Assembly (NCBI GenBank): GCA_023444055.1 | Contig: JAEZRV010000039.1 | Span: 1 to 64,000 of the forward strand | DNA length: 64,000 nt | Direction: 5' to 3' | Source: Bacillota bacterium | GTDB lineage: Bacteria; Bacillota; Clostridia; Acetivibrionales; DSM-1351 | Shown here: positions 53,331 to 62,770 of the stretch, in pieces | How the letters are laid out: each line of letters opens with the position of its first letter | How positions within the stretch are numbered: the stretch's first letter is position 1 | The notes under the pieces: model-generated | Databases searched by the model: none | What the model saw: only the letters and a program-made list of their open reading frames with translations | Told to the model about the DNA's origin: nothing | Program-made: the position numbers and the translations under genes

Positions 53331-54824
53331 ATGACTACTATGCAAAATGAAAATAATTTCATTGAAAGGTTTATTTCAGCAACTAATTTATACCCTGATA
53401 ATATAGCTTATGAGATTGAAGGATATGGTATTAAGTATACATTTAGTCAATGTCAGAGAGAAATAGAAATATGGAAAGGCTATTTCGAAACGCTGAATGT
53501 TAAGCAGGGAGATAAGGTATTTGTTTTGTTAAGCAATGAAGCCGAGTTCATTTTCAGTTTTTATGCTCTTACTTCAATAGGGGCTGTTTCAGCATTTTAT
53601 GATGTTAAAGCAACAGATTATGAATTGAACAAGGTTTTAGAGGATTTTGATCCGGATGGGATAGTTACTTCCCGGAAATATATAGAGACAAGGGAATTTA
53701 TAATTGATAATAAGAGCTTAAAGTATGTTCTTTTTAAAGATTCTACTGATGGGATAAATACTGGTTTTTGGAAAACTCAAAAGATAGAAGTTAGCTCGCT
53801 CCCTAAAATTCCACAAAAATTGACACCACCTGCCGACGATGCTATAATCAGTTGCCATTTTACGTACAAAGGTCTAGGTTATCCTCTTCAGGTACGTCAT
53901 AAATACAACGATTATTCTATGTTTTTAGAGCAAGCATTAAAAATGTATCCACAGGAACCTGGTTCTACGCATCTAGTTTGTTTGCCGTATTACCCAATAT
54001 ACGGAATATCAAGTTCAGTTATATTTCCTTTAGCGACAGGTTGTAGGTTGCTTACCTGCACAGATTTTTACAAAAGAAATCTGCTTGAGATGCTCGTTGA
54101 AAATAATGTAAGTTTTGTTTGTTTTGTACCTCTTCTCCTTAAAAAGCTGGCTCATGAAGCCTATTTAGAAAAAGAAAGCATGGTAAAAAGACTTAATCCA
54201 TCTTTAGTAATTATTTCAGGTGGTAGTTATTTGGAAGAAAGTATTGAAGAAGATATTTATAAATATATAGGTATAATGGTTTATGACGGATATGGACTGA
54301 CAGAAACTTTTCCTATTACGTTTAATTACAAGAATAATGTACGATTTGGAACTGTTGGATCAGCAAATGAGCAATATATGAACATTATTATCGTTAATCA
54401 TAATGGTGAGAATTTGAAAAGAGGTATGGTCGGTGAGATTGCAGTCAAAGGTTGTACAATTTCGGACGGGTACTTTGGCAAAGACGAGGTTACATCGGAA
54501 TTATTTAAAGATGGATATTTCTATACTGGAGATATAGGGTTTTTTGATAATGAGGATTATCTTCATTTTGTCGGTAGAAAATATCCTATTACAAAAGTTA
54601 CATCAAAAATGGTTGATTTAACTGAAATTGAGAATTTGATTAAAAGTTATTCAGGCATAATTAATGCAAGGGCGATAGTTAAAGAAAACAAAAAGTTGGG
54701 AGAAATTGTTTTTTTATATCTTAAAAGCACAAATAATAAGTTAACTGAAAAAGAAGTTAAAAACATATTCAGAAACTGTTTATCAAAACATAAAATACCG
54801 AGTAAGATAATTATTTCTAGCTGA
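53331..54824 (+). CDS. Acyl-activating AMP-binding enzyme
   Basis: A 497-residue ANL-superfamily ligase that would adenylate a carboxylic acid and load it on CoA or a carrier domain. YDGYGLTETFP, GEIAVKG, TGDIGFFDNEDYLHFVGRK and the C-terminal lid with IPSKIII are present. The usual phosphate loop (SGTTGxPK) is replaced by FTYKGLGYPLQV, a divergent form. A role in starter-acid loading of the synthase is inferred from position. ATG 53331, 25 bp after the KS gene stop, is taken as the start; the frame extends upstream into that gene. Confidence 0.82.
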   Translation: MTTMQNENNFIERFISATNLYPDNIAYEIEGYGIKYTFSQCQREIEIWKGYFETLNVKQGDKVFVLLSNEAEFIFSFYALTSIGAVSAFYDVKATDYELNKVLEDFDPDGIVTSRKYIETREFIIDNKSLKYVLFKDSTDGINTGFWKTQKIEVSSLPKIPQKLTPPADDAIISCHFTYKGLGYPLQVRHKYNDYSMFLEQALKMYPQEPGSTHLVCLPYYPIYGISSSVIFPLATGCRLLTCTDFYKRNLLEMLVENNVSFVCFVPLLLKKLAHEAYLEKESMVKRLNPSLVIISGGSYLEESIEEDIYKYIGIMVYDGYGLTETFPITFNYKNNVRFGTVGSANEQYMNIIIVNHNGENLKRGMVGEIAVKGCTISDGYFGKDEVTSELFKDGYFYTGDIGFFDNEDYLHFVGRKYPITKVTSKMVDLTEIENLIKSYSGIINARAIVKENKKLGEIVFLYLKSTNNKLTEKEVKNIFRNCLSKHKIPSKIIISS

Positions 54825-54851
54825 GTATTTGTATTATGAAATGAGGGAGAG

Positions 54852-55505
54852 ATGCATGTGAAAATGAAAAACATATCCTCTGCAGTTCCGTTAATATTTA
54901 CAATTATAGGGTATTCATTAAATGGATCGTTTGTAATATATCGATTTGTTAAGCTTGAGAATTATTTTCTAAAAGCTTTATTCTTAATAATGGTTGTAGA
55001 ATATATTATCTGGTCGATTTGGGAAATAAAGATTACTTTATCGGAACTAAAATTGGAAAGTGCACAAAAGGATAGCTTTACACTAGAACTTGCAGGAATT
55101 ATTAAAAATTATATGCTTGTTGGAGCACTTGTCGGAACAGCAACTATACATTTCTATGCATGGTCAATAGGAATTAGTATTATGAGCGCTGGAATATTGC
55201 TGCGGGTTGCAGCTGTTAAAGCCATTGGTCCTTCTTATTCACATAGAATAAGAGAAATAAAAGGTAGACCTGTAACAACCGGTCCATATAAAATAATCAG
55301 ACATCCTTCGTATATGGGAACATTGTTAATCCATACAGGGTTAGTGACGATTTTGTTTAACCCTTTTTCTTTAACAGGTTTAATACTCTGGTATTGCAAT
55401 GCAATATACCGGATTATGGTTGAGGAAAAACAGTTATGCAAAAATACCTACTATGTCGAATATACGGAAAACACAGAACACAGATTGATTCCTTGGATAT
55501 GGTAA
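54852..55505 (+). CDS. Isoprenylcysteine-methyltransferase-like membrane protein
   Basis: A 217-residue membrane protein with about five spans. The C-terminal ICMT/PEMT region is clear: RPVTTGPYKIIRHPSYMG, RIMVEEKQL and YVEYTENTEHRLIPWIW. Bacterial members methylate varied lipids or sterol-like and small substrates rather than isoprenylcysteine. SAM-dependent methylation of the pathway's lipid product is inferred. The GAGGGAGA site is close to ATG 54852; GTG 54858 or ATG 54864 may be the true start. Confidence 0.75.
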   Translation: MHVKMKNISSAVPLIFTIIGYSLNGSFVIYRFVKLENYFLKALFLIMVVEYIIWSIWEIKITLSELKLESAQKDSFTLELAGIIKNYMLVGALVGTATIHFYAWSIGISIMSAGILLRVAAVKAIGPSYSHRIREIKGRPVTTGPYKIIRHPSYMGTLLIHTGLVTILFNPFSLTGLILWYCNAIYRIMVEEKQLCKNTYYVEYTENTEHRLIPWIW

Positions 55506-55635
55506 TATGGGAGACAGAAATAATGGAAGTTTGTAAAAATACTAGATAATCAAACAAAAATCATTAAAATTAATGGTATCAAGACATTCGCAAATGCCTA
55601 AAGTAATATAATTGAAGGAGGATAATTTTTGTTAA

Positions 55636-56622
55636 ATGCTATTTGAAAATATCAGCATTGTTATTATTGGTGGAACAGGATTTATGGGTCACAGGATTAT
55701 AGAACAACTTAATTTTATAAGCGAAGGTAAATTAAAAATCCGTGTGCTTATCAGAGACGAACGAAAAATTGAAGACAGGTCGAATATTACCAAGATTATT
55801 GGTTCATTGCCTAATGTACCACCAGAACTATTTCCTTCAGAACCCAACATTGTTATACATTTTGGGACGAAGAACAGAGATGATGACGGAAGTGGCTTTG
55901 AAGAGGTCAATGTAACAGGAACAAAAAATATCATGAGACTATTACCGGAATCAACCTTGGGAGTAATATATGGAAGTTCGTTCTCAGTTTATGGACAAGG
56001 AAATTTATGTAATATTGATGAAACAGCTAATAAAAATCCCGAAACACCACTTGCGGGTACTCGCTCTAAAGCAGAGGATATTATTATGGAGAAAATGGAA
56101 ATATGGGGGAAAAGTGCATTAGTTTTGAGACCTCGTTTTATTATTGCCAAAGATGATAAATATACTATGCCAATGCTTATTAATGCATATAAACACCATT
56201 TTAATGTTGGTACTGGAAGACAGCTATCTACTTATATTGAAGCAGATGACTATGCAAAAATTATATGCCAATTGGTTATTGACATTTTGTTAAGTGCCAG
56301 AAATAATCAATTTTATAGGAGAGCATTAAATATAGGTTATAAAAGACCAATTTCATTAAGCGAATTAAATGGGTTATTTGCAGATGTTTTTGGACATAAG
56401 ACTCAGCATTACATTCCGGTTTCCAAAGGGTTTACAGATTTTCTTAAAGCTTTTCCATTTAGATTAGTTGGAAAAATCGCTACAGTTTTGGAGCTAAGTG
56501 CATTTTCTCATTATGCAGATGTTAGTCTCCTCGAAAATATTATTGGATCTGAAATTGTTAATAAAGATCCCAAAAAGATAATTAATGATTTGTTAAGAGA
56601 TAAGTATTGTCAAAACTTATAA
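55636..56622 (+). CDS. Extended SDR (NAD-dependent epimerase/dehydratase family)
   Basis: A 328-residue protein with the N-terminal cofactor motif GGTGFMGHRI and the downstream YGSSFSVYGQG strand. The usual catalytic YxxxK reads GTRSK (residues around 134-141): Lys is kept but Tyr is replaced by Gly. The C-terminal half (ALNIGYKRPISLSEL) is typical of extended SDRs. It may reduce or isomerise a 3-hydroxy/keto group, or have lost activity. AGGAGG lies 13 nt before ATG 55636. Its stop overlaps the frame of the next gene. Confidence 0.78.
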   Translation: MLFENISIVIIGGTGFMGHRIIEQLNFISEGKLKIRVLIRDERKIEDRSNITKIIGSLPNVPPELFPSEPNIVIHFGTKNRDDDGSGFEEVNVTGTKNIMRLLPESTLGVIYGSSFSVYGQGNLCNIDETANKNPETPLAGTRSKAEDIIMEKMEIWGKSALVLRPRFIIAKDDKYTMPMLINAYKHHFNVGTGRQLSTYIEADDYAKIICQLVIDILLSARNNQFYRRALNIGYKRPISLSELNGLFADVFGHKTQHYIPVSKGFTDFLKAFPFRLVGKIATVLELSAFSHYADVSLLENIIGSEIVNKDPKKIINDLLRDKYCQNL

Positions 56623-56648
56623 AACTTGTTACAAGAGGAGGTAACTTT

Positions 56649-57227
56649 ATGATTAGTATGGTTATATCAGCACTGCCTATTATATCTGCCTGTATTTTAA
56701 ATACATTTTTTCTTAAAACTCCTTTATTTCAGACATTAAATAGACCTATTGATAACAATATAATTCTTAAAGACGGCAGAAGGCTTTTCGGGAATAACAA
56801 AACTTGGAGAGGTTTTTGGGGAATGGTTTTTCTTAGTTCGATATGTGTTATATTATCGGGACAAATAGGAAGACAATTTCCGTTTTTTCAAAGGAATAAT
56901 TTACTATACACGAATTACGAAAATGACTTTTTTTACAACTTAATGATTGGCTTGTTACTTGGTTTAGCATATGTTGTTTTTGAATTACCAAATAGTTTTA
57001 TTAAAAGGAGAATTGGGATTCAACCGGGGAAAAGCCAAATCAACGGTTTGGGTTTACTATTTATCGTACTGGATCAAATAGATTCTTTAATTGGATGTGT
57101 TTTAGTAATCAGCATTGTACATCCTATGTCAATAAGTTTCTATTTCTCTTTTGTTTTCTTAGGAGGTGCTATACATATTACATTGAGTTCTTTGTTTTTC
57201 TTAATTAAATTGCGAAAGAATTTTTAG
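56649..57227 (+). CDS. CarS/CDP-archaeol-synthase-like membrane protein
   Basis: A 192-residue membrane protein with about five spans. The signature FGNNKTWRGFWG (around residues 49-60) and RRIGIQPGKSQINGLG, LLFIVLDQIDSLIG match the CarS family (PF01864), which transfers CMP from CTP to a phosphatidic-acid-type lipid. Family members are mostly archaeal or in bacterial side pathways. Here it would activate the lipid product, an inference. GAGGAGG precedes ATG 56649; the frame from 56607 lies within the preceding gene. Confidence 0.75.
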   Translation: MISMVISALPIISACILNTFFLKTPLFQTLNRPIDNNIILKDGRRLFGNNKTWRGFWGMVFLSSICVILSGQIGRQFPFFQRNNLLYTNYENDFFYNLMIGLLLGLAYVVFELPNSFIKRRIGIQPGKSQINGLGLLFIVLDQIDSLIGCVLVISIVHPMSISFYFSFVFLGGAIHITLSSLFFLIKLRKNF

Positions 57228-57307
57228 AATAAAGAAATTCTTTATCATATTAAATTGTTGGATTGTATCTATTTAAATGCATATTACAACATATGAATGG
57301 AGTGATT

Positions 57308-58072
57308 ATGTTGGCAAAACCGATAATAAGAACCTCAAACTTGTGCAAAACGTTTGTAAGTGATGGGGAACAATTCCATGCAACTAGAGGTATAAGCATA
57401 GAAATATTTGAAGGCGAATTTACTATAATCATGGGAAGCTCTGGCTCTGGCAAGTCTACTCTTCTTTATCTCCTTAGCGGGATGGACAGTATTACAGCAG
57501 GGGAAATTTATTTTTTAGATCAATGCATAGATAAACTAAAAGAAAAGGAATTGGCAATATTTAGAAGAAAAAATATGGGATTTGTTTTTCAGGCAATAAA
57601 TCTTGTTCCAAATCTTACTCTGTTGGAGAATATTTCTCTGCCTGGCTATTTGATTAATAAGGACAGGAAAAAGGTTCATGAAGATGCCAGAACATTGATG
57701 GGAATGATGGATATCAGCTTTCTGACAGAAAGGTTACCTTCAAAAGTGTCTGGAGGGCAGCAGCAAAGAGCCGCTATCGCAAGAGCATTGATCAATAATC
57801 CACGTGTTCTTTTTGCAGATGAACCAACAGGCAGCCTTAATTCAGAACAGGGTACCAATGTGCTTGATATTTTGACAGAAATCAATGTGAGAAAAGGTCA
57901 AACTATTGTTATGGTAACACATGATGTTAAAGCAGCTTGTAGAGCTGATAGGATACTTTTTATAAAAGATGGCCAAATAGATGGAGATTTAAGGCTAAAG
58001 AGGTATGAAAGCCGCGATAGTGATGAAAGAGAAAAACAGCTATTTACATATCTTTCGGAGAAGGGGTGGTAA
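57308..58072 (+). CDS. ABC transporter ATPase (LolD/MacB type)
   Basis: A 254-residue ATPase with Walker A GSSGSGKST, Q-loop FVFQAINLV, signature SGGQQQRAAIARAL, Walker B VLFADEPTGSL and H-loop VTHD. ATG 57308 follows TGGAGTG closely; TTG 57311 is an alternative. The permease gene begins one base after its stop, so the two form one transporter. It is a different system from that at 12330-16735. Confidence 0.9.
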   Translation: MLAKPIIRTSNLCKTFVSDGEQFHATRGISIEIFEGEFTIIMGSSGSGKSTLLYLLSGMDSITAGEIYFLDQCIDKLKEKELAIFRRKNMGFVFQAINLVPNLTLLENISLPGYLINKDRKKVHEDARTLMGMMDISFLTERLPSKVSGGQQQRAAIARALINNPRVLFADEPTGSLNSEQGTNVLDILTEINVRKGQTIVMVTHDVKAACRADRILFIKDGQIDGDLRLKRYESRDSDEREKQLFTYLSEKGW

Positions 58073-58073
58073 C

Positions 58074-60443
58074 ATGAAAGGTATTATCATCCTTTTACTC
58101 GCAAACTTTAAAAAAAGAAAAGTACAAAGCATTTTAATTGGGATAATTGTTGCCCTGGTTGCAATCATGTTTTCAACTGCGGTTTGCATTACAACCAGCG
58201 TTAGTAAACCTTTTGAAAAAATGTATGAAACATTAAATGCTTCCCAAATACAAATTGCAAATATGTATGGTATTTTTGATAATGATAAAATAACAAGGTG
58301 GTGGAAAAATACCGAGGGGGTAACTGTACAGTCCTTTAAGTATCATTATTCTACAGACAGAATTATCTTTAAAGGTAAAGAACTTTCAGACAGTGAGATA
58401 TTTTTTACAGAAAAACCTGATAAACTGTTAGTGCAGGACAAGCTTGCAATAATGGAGGGTGAAGGAACAAGATGTCCTAAAAAAGGTGAAATATGGGTAT
58501 GTATCAGCTATGCTGACAAACATAAAATCAAAGTTGGAGATTTTTTAGAAGTATCAACAAAACATGACCGCCAAAAAATGAAAATATCAGCTATAGTGGC
58601 TGATCCTCAGTTTGGTTCTCCATCCATGGGTCCTGTACGGGTATGGATTGCACCAAATCAACTAAAAAAAATGTTTGATACAAAAACACATAATGGAAGT
58701 TTTATAGGGCTTCGCTTTGACGACTATTCGAAAAAAGATGAACTATGGAAAAATTTTGAACATTTTTTGAGGAAGTCCTTTACAGGAAGTATCTTTGATT
58801 ATGAGTTGATATCAACAACATATTTAATGCAATATCAGATTCTGGGAGCGATTTTAATTATTTTTTCGTTTGTATTAATGATAATTGCAGTTTTCATAAT
58901 TGCTTTTACAATATCATCTGCAATAATATCTGATTTAAAGACAATAGGTATTTTAAAAGCGCAGGGATACACTCCTTTTTCCATCACAGCACTATATGCT
59001 TTACAATACGTTTTTTTATCAATACTATCTGTTTCTGCCGGGATTTTTGTAAGTACATTTGTTATTAATACCTTAACTGAAATTTTGACTAGGTCAATGG
59101 GAGTTACATCGATGCAGCTCTCACTTCTAATTCCAAGCATTACGACCTTTTTCATTATTGTTTTTATTGTTGGTTTTGTGTCTTTTTTTACGGCACGAAG
59201 GGCTGGAGGTTTAAAACCAATCAATGCTATTAAGGAAGAACTTATTGAAATAAAGAATATTAAAATTGTAAGAATGAATAGACTATCAAAAATTCCTGTT
59301 TCCGTATATATTGCTATTAAACAAATATTTACACAAAGGGGACAGTCGTTGCTTATGGTATTCGGTTTTGTAGCTTTATCAGCTGTATTGACATTTTCCA
59401 TATATCTAATAAATACATTTAATGGCTCGAATGTATTTAAAAAGGCAAGTGAATGGGGGTTTGACAAAAGATATGATACATTGGTGCTTAAAGAAAATGC
59501 AAGTTCAAATCTGAAAAAGCATTTATTTGATATAGTTAAGGCCGACAAAAGGGTTAAGTATGTTATACCTGTGCAGGATGTTGGAATTCCAACAAGGATA
59601 GAGGCTCAAAATGGAAAACCTTCTAGAAATGTTACTCTGTCCGCATATGATGGGGAAATGTCACAAATAGGTGAAGTAAACTTGGAGGGAAGAAATCCTT
59701 CGAGCGATAACGAAGTATCCATAAACATCAATGTAAGTAAAGAATATAATAAAGGTATTGGTGACTATATCACTGTTAGCATTTTTGGAGAGAAAATGGA
59801 TTTGAAGATAACAGGTATTTACCAAGGAATTTTCCGTATGGGATGGAACCTGAGAGTACAAGCCTCAACTGTCAGGTTATCAATGCCAGACTATCGGATA
59901 TACAGATATGCTCTGCTATATAATAATATAAGAGAAAGTAATTCATTTAAAGTAGAATATTTAAAAAAATACGATAATAAGGTAGACTTACAGCCATTTG
60001 ATGAAACAATAAATGGGTATATGTACGGTATAGAGGCAGGAATAAATTCATTTGTAATTGTATTAAGCAGTATATTCTCTATTGTTATGTTAATTGTTAT
60101 TTTTAACTCAACCATGGTTAGTATCTATAGAGAAAAAAAGATTTTCGGAATGTATAAATCAATTGGGATGGTTCCTTCCCAAATAAGAATGACAATAGTT
60201 TGGAGAGTACTTTTACTAACAGCTATCGGAAGCATAATTGGGATATCGCTAAGCTATCTTAGTGCCGACAAAATGATGGAACTATTAATATCAGGAGTAG
60301 GAATTGAAAAATTTCCAGGAGTTCAGACTTTATACGGTGTATTAATTGTTATCCCCATTTGTCATTTAATAGGCCTTATAAGTTCTTGGATACCATCTAG
60401 AAAAATTCAAAATATAAGTCCTAGAGCCTTGATTATGGATTAG
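58074..60443 (+). CDS. FtsX-family ABC transporter permease, large
   Basis: A 789-residue permease with an N-terminal span (about 18-40), a long extracellular domain, two FtsX membrane modules (about 250-400 and 660-785) separated by a second extracellular domain, and the end motif WIPSRKIQNISPRALIMD. This LolC/E-like double-FtsX plan fits export or extraction of a lipid or lipoprotein. GGGGTGG precedes ATG 58074. As the last gene of the locus it may export the lipid product. Confidence 0.88.
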   Translation: MKGIIILLLANFKKRKVQSILIGIIVALVAIMFSTAVCITTSVSKPFEKMYETLNASQIQIANMYGIFDNDKITRWWKNTEGVTVQSFKYHYSTDRIIFKGKELSDSEIFFTEKPDKLLVQDKLAIMEGEGTRCPKKGEIWVCISYADKHKIKVGDFLEVSTKHDRQKMKISAIVADPQFGSPSMGPVRVWIAPNQLKKMFDTKTHNGSFIGLRFDDYSKKDELWKNFEHFLRKSFTGSIFDYELISTTYLMQYQILGAILIIFSFVLMIIAVFIIAFTISSAIISDLKTIGILKAQGYTPFSITALYALQYVFLSILSVSAGIFVSTFVINTLTEILTRSMGVTSMQLSLLIPSITTFFIIVFIVGFVSFFTARRAGGLKPINAIKEELIEIKNIKIVRMNRLSKIPVSVYIAIKQIFTQRGQSLLMVFGFVALSAVLTFSIYLINTFNGSNVFKKASEWGFDKRYDTLVLKENASSNLKKHLFDIVKADKRVKYVIPVQDVGIPTRIEAQNGKPSRNVTLSAYDGEMSQIGEVNLEGRNPSSDNEVSININVSKEYNKGIGDYITVSIFGEKMDLKITGIYQGIFRMGWNLRVQASTVRLSMPDYRIYRYALLYNNIRESNSFKVEYLKKYDNKVDLQPFDETINGYMYGIEAGINSFVIVLSSIFSIVMLIVIFNSTMVSIYREKKIFGMYKSIGMVPSQIRMTIVWRVLLLTAIGSIIGISLSYLSADKMMELLISGVGIEKFPGVQTLYGVLIVIPICHLIGLISSWIPSRKIQNISPRALIMD

Positions 60444-60523
60444 ATAAAAAATATATAGGAGATTAAATGAGGGGCTATATGAATACTAAATGCAATTAAA
60501 ACAATTATAAACAAATATAGTAT

Positions 60524-60552
60524 TTGACATATTGGACACTAAAATATACTAT
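60524..60552 (+). promoter_or_regulatory. Predicted promoter of the second lgt-like gene
   Basis: TTGACA (60524-60529), 17-bp spacer, TACTAT (60547-60552), ahead of GAGGAGGTG. A perfect -35 with an imperfect -10. Confidence 0.5.
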
Positions 60553-60600
60553 AGATTAGAAATGTAATGTATACTAAGGATTATTGAGGAGGTGCAGCAA

Positions 60601-61371
60601 TTGCATGCAGATTTATTTAATATTGGAGAATTGACTATTCATAGTTATGGCCTGATGATTTCAATTGGTTTTTTATTTGCAATACTGATGGCGTACTATA
60701 GAGCAAAGAAATTTGGTTTGAATACAGATTATGTTTTTGATCTTGGAGTGTTCGGCATAATCGGTGGATTTTTGGGTGCGAAACTACTATTTTATATAGT
60801 AGAATTCCGGAGCATTTATTCGGATCCTTCGAGATTATTAGATGTGTCAAATGGTTTTGTAGTATATGGTGGTATTATTGGCGGTATTCTTACAGGTTAC
60901 ATATATTGTAAAATTAAAAAGATAAATTTTATAGAATATTTTGATTTGGTAGTTCCATCAATTGCATTAGCACAGGGATTTGGTAGAATAGGGTGTTTTC
61001 TCGCCGGATGTTGTTATGGAAAAGAAACAAACTCGTTTGTTGGTGTTGTTTTCAGCAACTCTCCATATGCTCCTAACGGAGTGAAGTTATTTCCAGTACA
61101 ACTTTTTTCAAGTGCAGGAAGTTTCTTGATTGCAGCAATACTGATAGTTTATGCAAAAAAAGCAAAACAAAGAGGTAGTGTTGCTGCACTGTATCTAATA
61201 TTATATTGTATAGGAAGGTTCTTTATTGAATTTTTTAGAGATGACTCAAGAGGTAATATTGGAATTCTTTCAACATCACAGATTATTTCGATATGCACAT
61301 TTATTTTTGTATTGTTTTTTTACAAATATTTAATATTAAGAGCCAAGAGTTTAGATAAGAGCAACGGCTGA
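60601..61371 (+). CDS. Second, Lgt-like prolipoprotein diacylglyceryl transferase
   Basis: A 256-residue membrane protein with seven spans and the Lgt core GRIGCFLAGCCYGKET in place of the classical GRWGNFFNQEAFG of the gene at 20366. The Arg is kept; the Asn-Phe-x-Asn part is changed to a Cys-rich form found in some clostridial paralogues. RFFIEFFRDDSRG keeps the C-terminal signature. It may be a lipid-modifying transferase with another acceptor. GAGGAGGTG lies 6 nt before TTG 60601; GTG 60592 overlaps that site. Confidence 0.78.
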   Translation: MHADLFNIGELTIHSYGLMISIGFLFAILMAYYRAKKFGLNTDYVFDLGVFGIIGGFLGAKLLFYIVEFRSIYSDPSRLLDVSNGFVVYGGIIGGILTGYIYCKIKKINFIEYFDLVVPSIALAQGFGRIGCFLAGCCYGKETNSFVGVVFSNSPYAPNGVKLFPVQLFSSAGSFLIAAILIVYAKKAKQRGSVAALYLILYCIGRFFIEFFRDDSRGNIGILSTSQIISICTFIFVLFFYKYLILRAKSLDKSNG

Positions 61372-61519
61372 GCATTATAATTTTATTCTGCAATTACTGG
61401 GTTTAAATAATCTGACAATCTTTATTGATGGAGTATGATAGATTGAGGGTTGAATTAAAACTTGGATAGTTACTTGTGCAAGCTTAAATCAATATTAATA
61501 ATCAAGGGGAAAATAGCGA

Positions 61520-62770
61520 GTGATGGGGATTTTTGGCGCAAGAGAAGAACGAACGCACATTGAAAATATAAGGAAATCTTTACCGGCAGTACAAGAAATA
61601 GTTTATATGAATACTGGAACAATGGGACCTCTTGCGTTAAGCACATCAGAAGCGATTTTGAAAACACAACAGGAAGAATTGAATTATGGCAGAATTAGTG
61701 TAAGCATGTCTGATCTGGTAAAAAAGCGGGATAAAGCTAGAAACGAAGCAAGAGAATCAATAGCAAAATTGATTAACGCGGATGTTGAAGAAATTGCACT
61801 TACCGCCAATACTTCCGAGGGTATTAACCACATAATCTGGGGATTTAAATGGAAACAGGAAGATGAGGTTTTAGCCTTAGGTATCGGAATGGAACATATA
61901 GCTACATTACTTCCACTTTATACACTTCAAAGTCGATACGGAGTTTGTATTAAAATTGCTTCCAACGAGAATCCTTTGAAGGAACTAAAAGAACAAATTA
62001 GTTCTAAAGTTAGGCTAATTGCAATGTCACATGTTCTTTATAGTACAGGTGAATTGCTTCCTGTAGAAGAAATTATCCAACTTGCTCATCAACATGGAAT
62101 TCCTGTTCTACTGGATGGTGCACAGGCAGTAGGAGCTATTCCTGTTGATGTAAAAAATTTAAATGTGGACTTTTATAGTATACCAGGACAAAAATGGTTA
62201 TGTGGACCGGAGGGTACAGGTGCACTCTACATAAAAAAAGAAAGATTAACTGAACTTTCTCAAACATATATAGGTTACAATTCAATCGAACTACTGAATG
62301 CTCCTGATTATTTTCGCACTAAACCAAATGCACAGCGTTTTGAAGTTGCATCTTCTTATTTGCCATCAATTGTAGGTCAGAAAATAAGCATTGATTGGCT
62401 TGTTGAAGAAGTTGGTCTGAAATGGATGTTTAAACGCATCAGTGAGTTAAGCCAGATTGCTAGAAAAGAATTAGGTGGCTTGCCTGGAATAAAAATAATA
62501 ACTCCTAAAGAAGCAGCCGGACTGCTAAGCTTTAGGGCCGAAGGGATTTCACCGCAAAAACTAGTGGGACATTTAGGAGCAGAGGGCATTGCTGTAAGGG
62601 CAATACTTGAGATGGGTTACGTCAGGGTTTCTATTGGTTTTTTTAATACAGAGGATGAGATAGAAAAGCTTGTTAAATGTATTGCAGAAATAATGGGGAA
62701 TGCAGTGCAGCCGCAAGAGATGAAACAATTTCATAAAACTGATTTAAATCATAAATTTTTTAAATATTAG
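61520..62770 (+). CDS. Class V aminotransferase, PLP-dependent
   Basis: A 416-residue fold-type I PLP enzyme. NTGTMGPLA near the start, TANTSEGINHIIWG, the PLP-binding LLDGAQAVGAIPVD, and PGQKWLCGPEGTGAL with the Schiff-base Lys are present. It resembles isopenicillin-epimerase/cysteine-desulfurase-like members; the substrate is unclear because no selective loop is recognised. GTG 61520 (or ATG 61523) follows GGGGA. It stands alone with a 504-bp spacer downstream. Confidence 0.85.
   Translation: MMGIFGAREERTHIENIRKSLPAVQEIVYMNTGTMGPLALSTSEAILKTQQEELNYGRISVSMSDLVKKRDKARNEARESIAKLINADVEEIALTANTSEGINHIIWGFKWKQEDEVLALGIGMEHIATLLPLYTLQSRYGVCIKIASNENPLKELKEQISSKVRLIAMSHVLYSTGELLPVEEIIQLAHQHGIPVLLDGAQAVGAIPVDVKNLNVDFYSIPGQKWLCGPEGTGALYIKKERLTELSQTYIGYNSIELLNAPDYFRTKPNAQRFEVASSYLPSIVGQKISIDWLVEEVGLKWMFKRISELSQIARKELGGLPGIKIITPKEAAGLLSFRAEGISPQKLVGHLGAEGIAVRAILEMGYVRVSIGFFNTEDEIEKLVKCIAEIMGNAVQPQEMKQFHKTDLNHKFFKY

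Noticed and set aside
58835..59548. Long minus-strand frame of 237 codons
   Set aside because: It lies entirely within the FtsX permease gene, which has clear domains; it has no ribosome-binding site.
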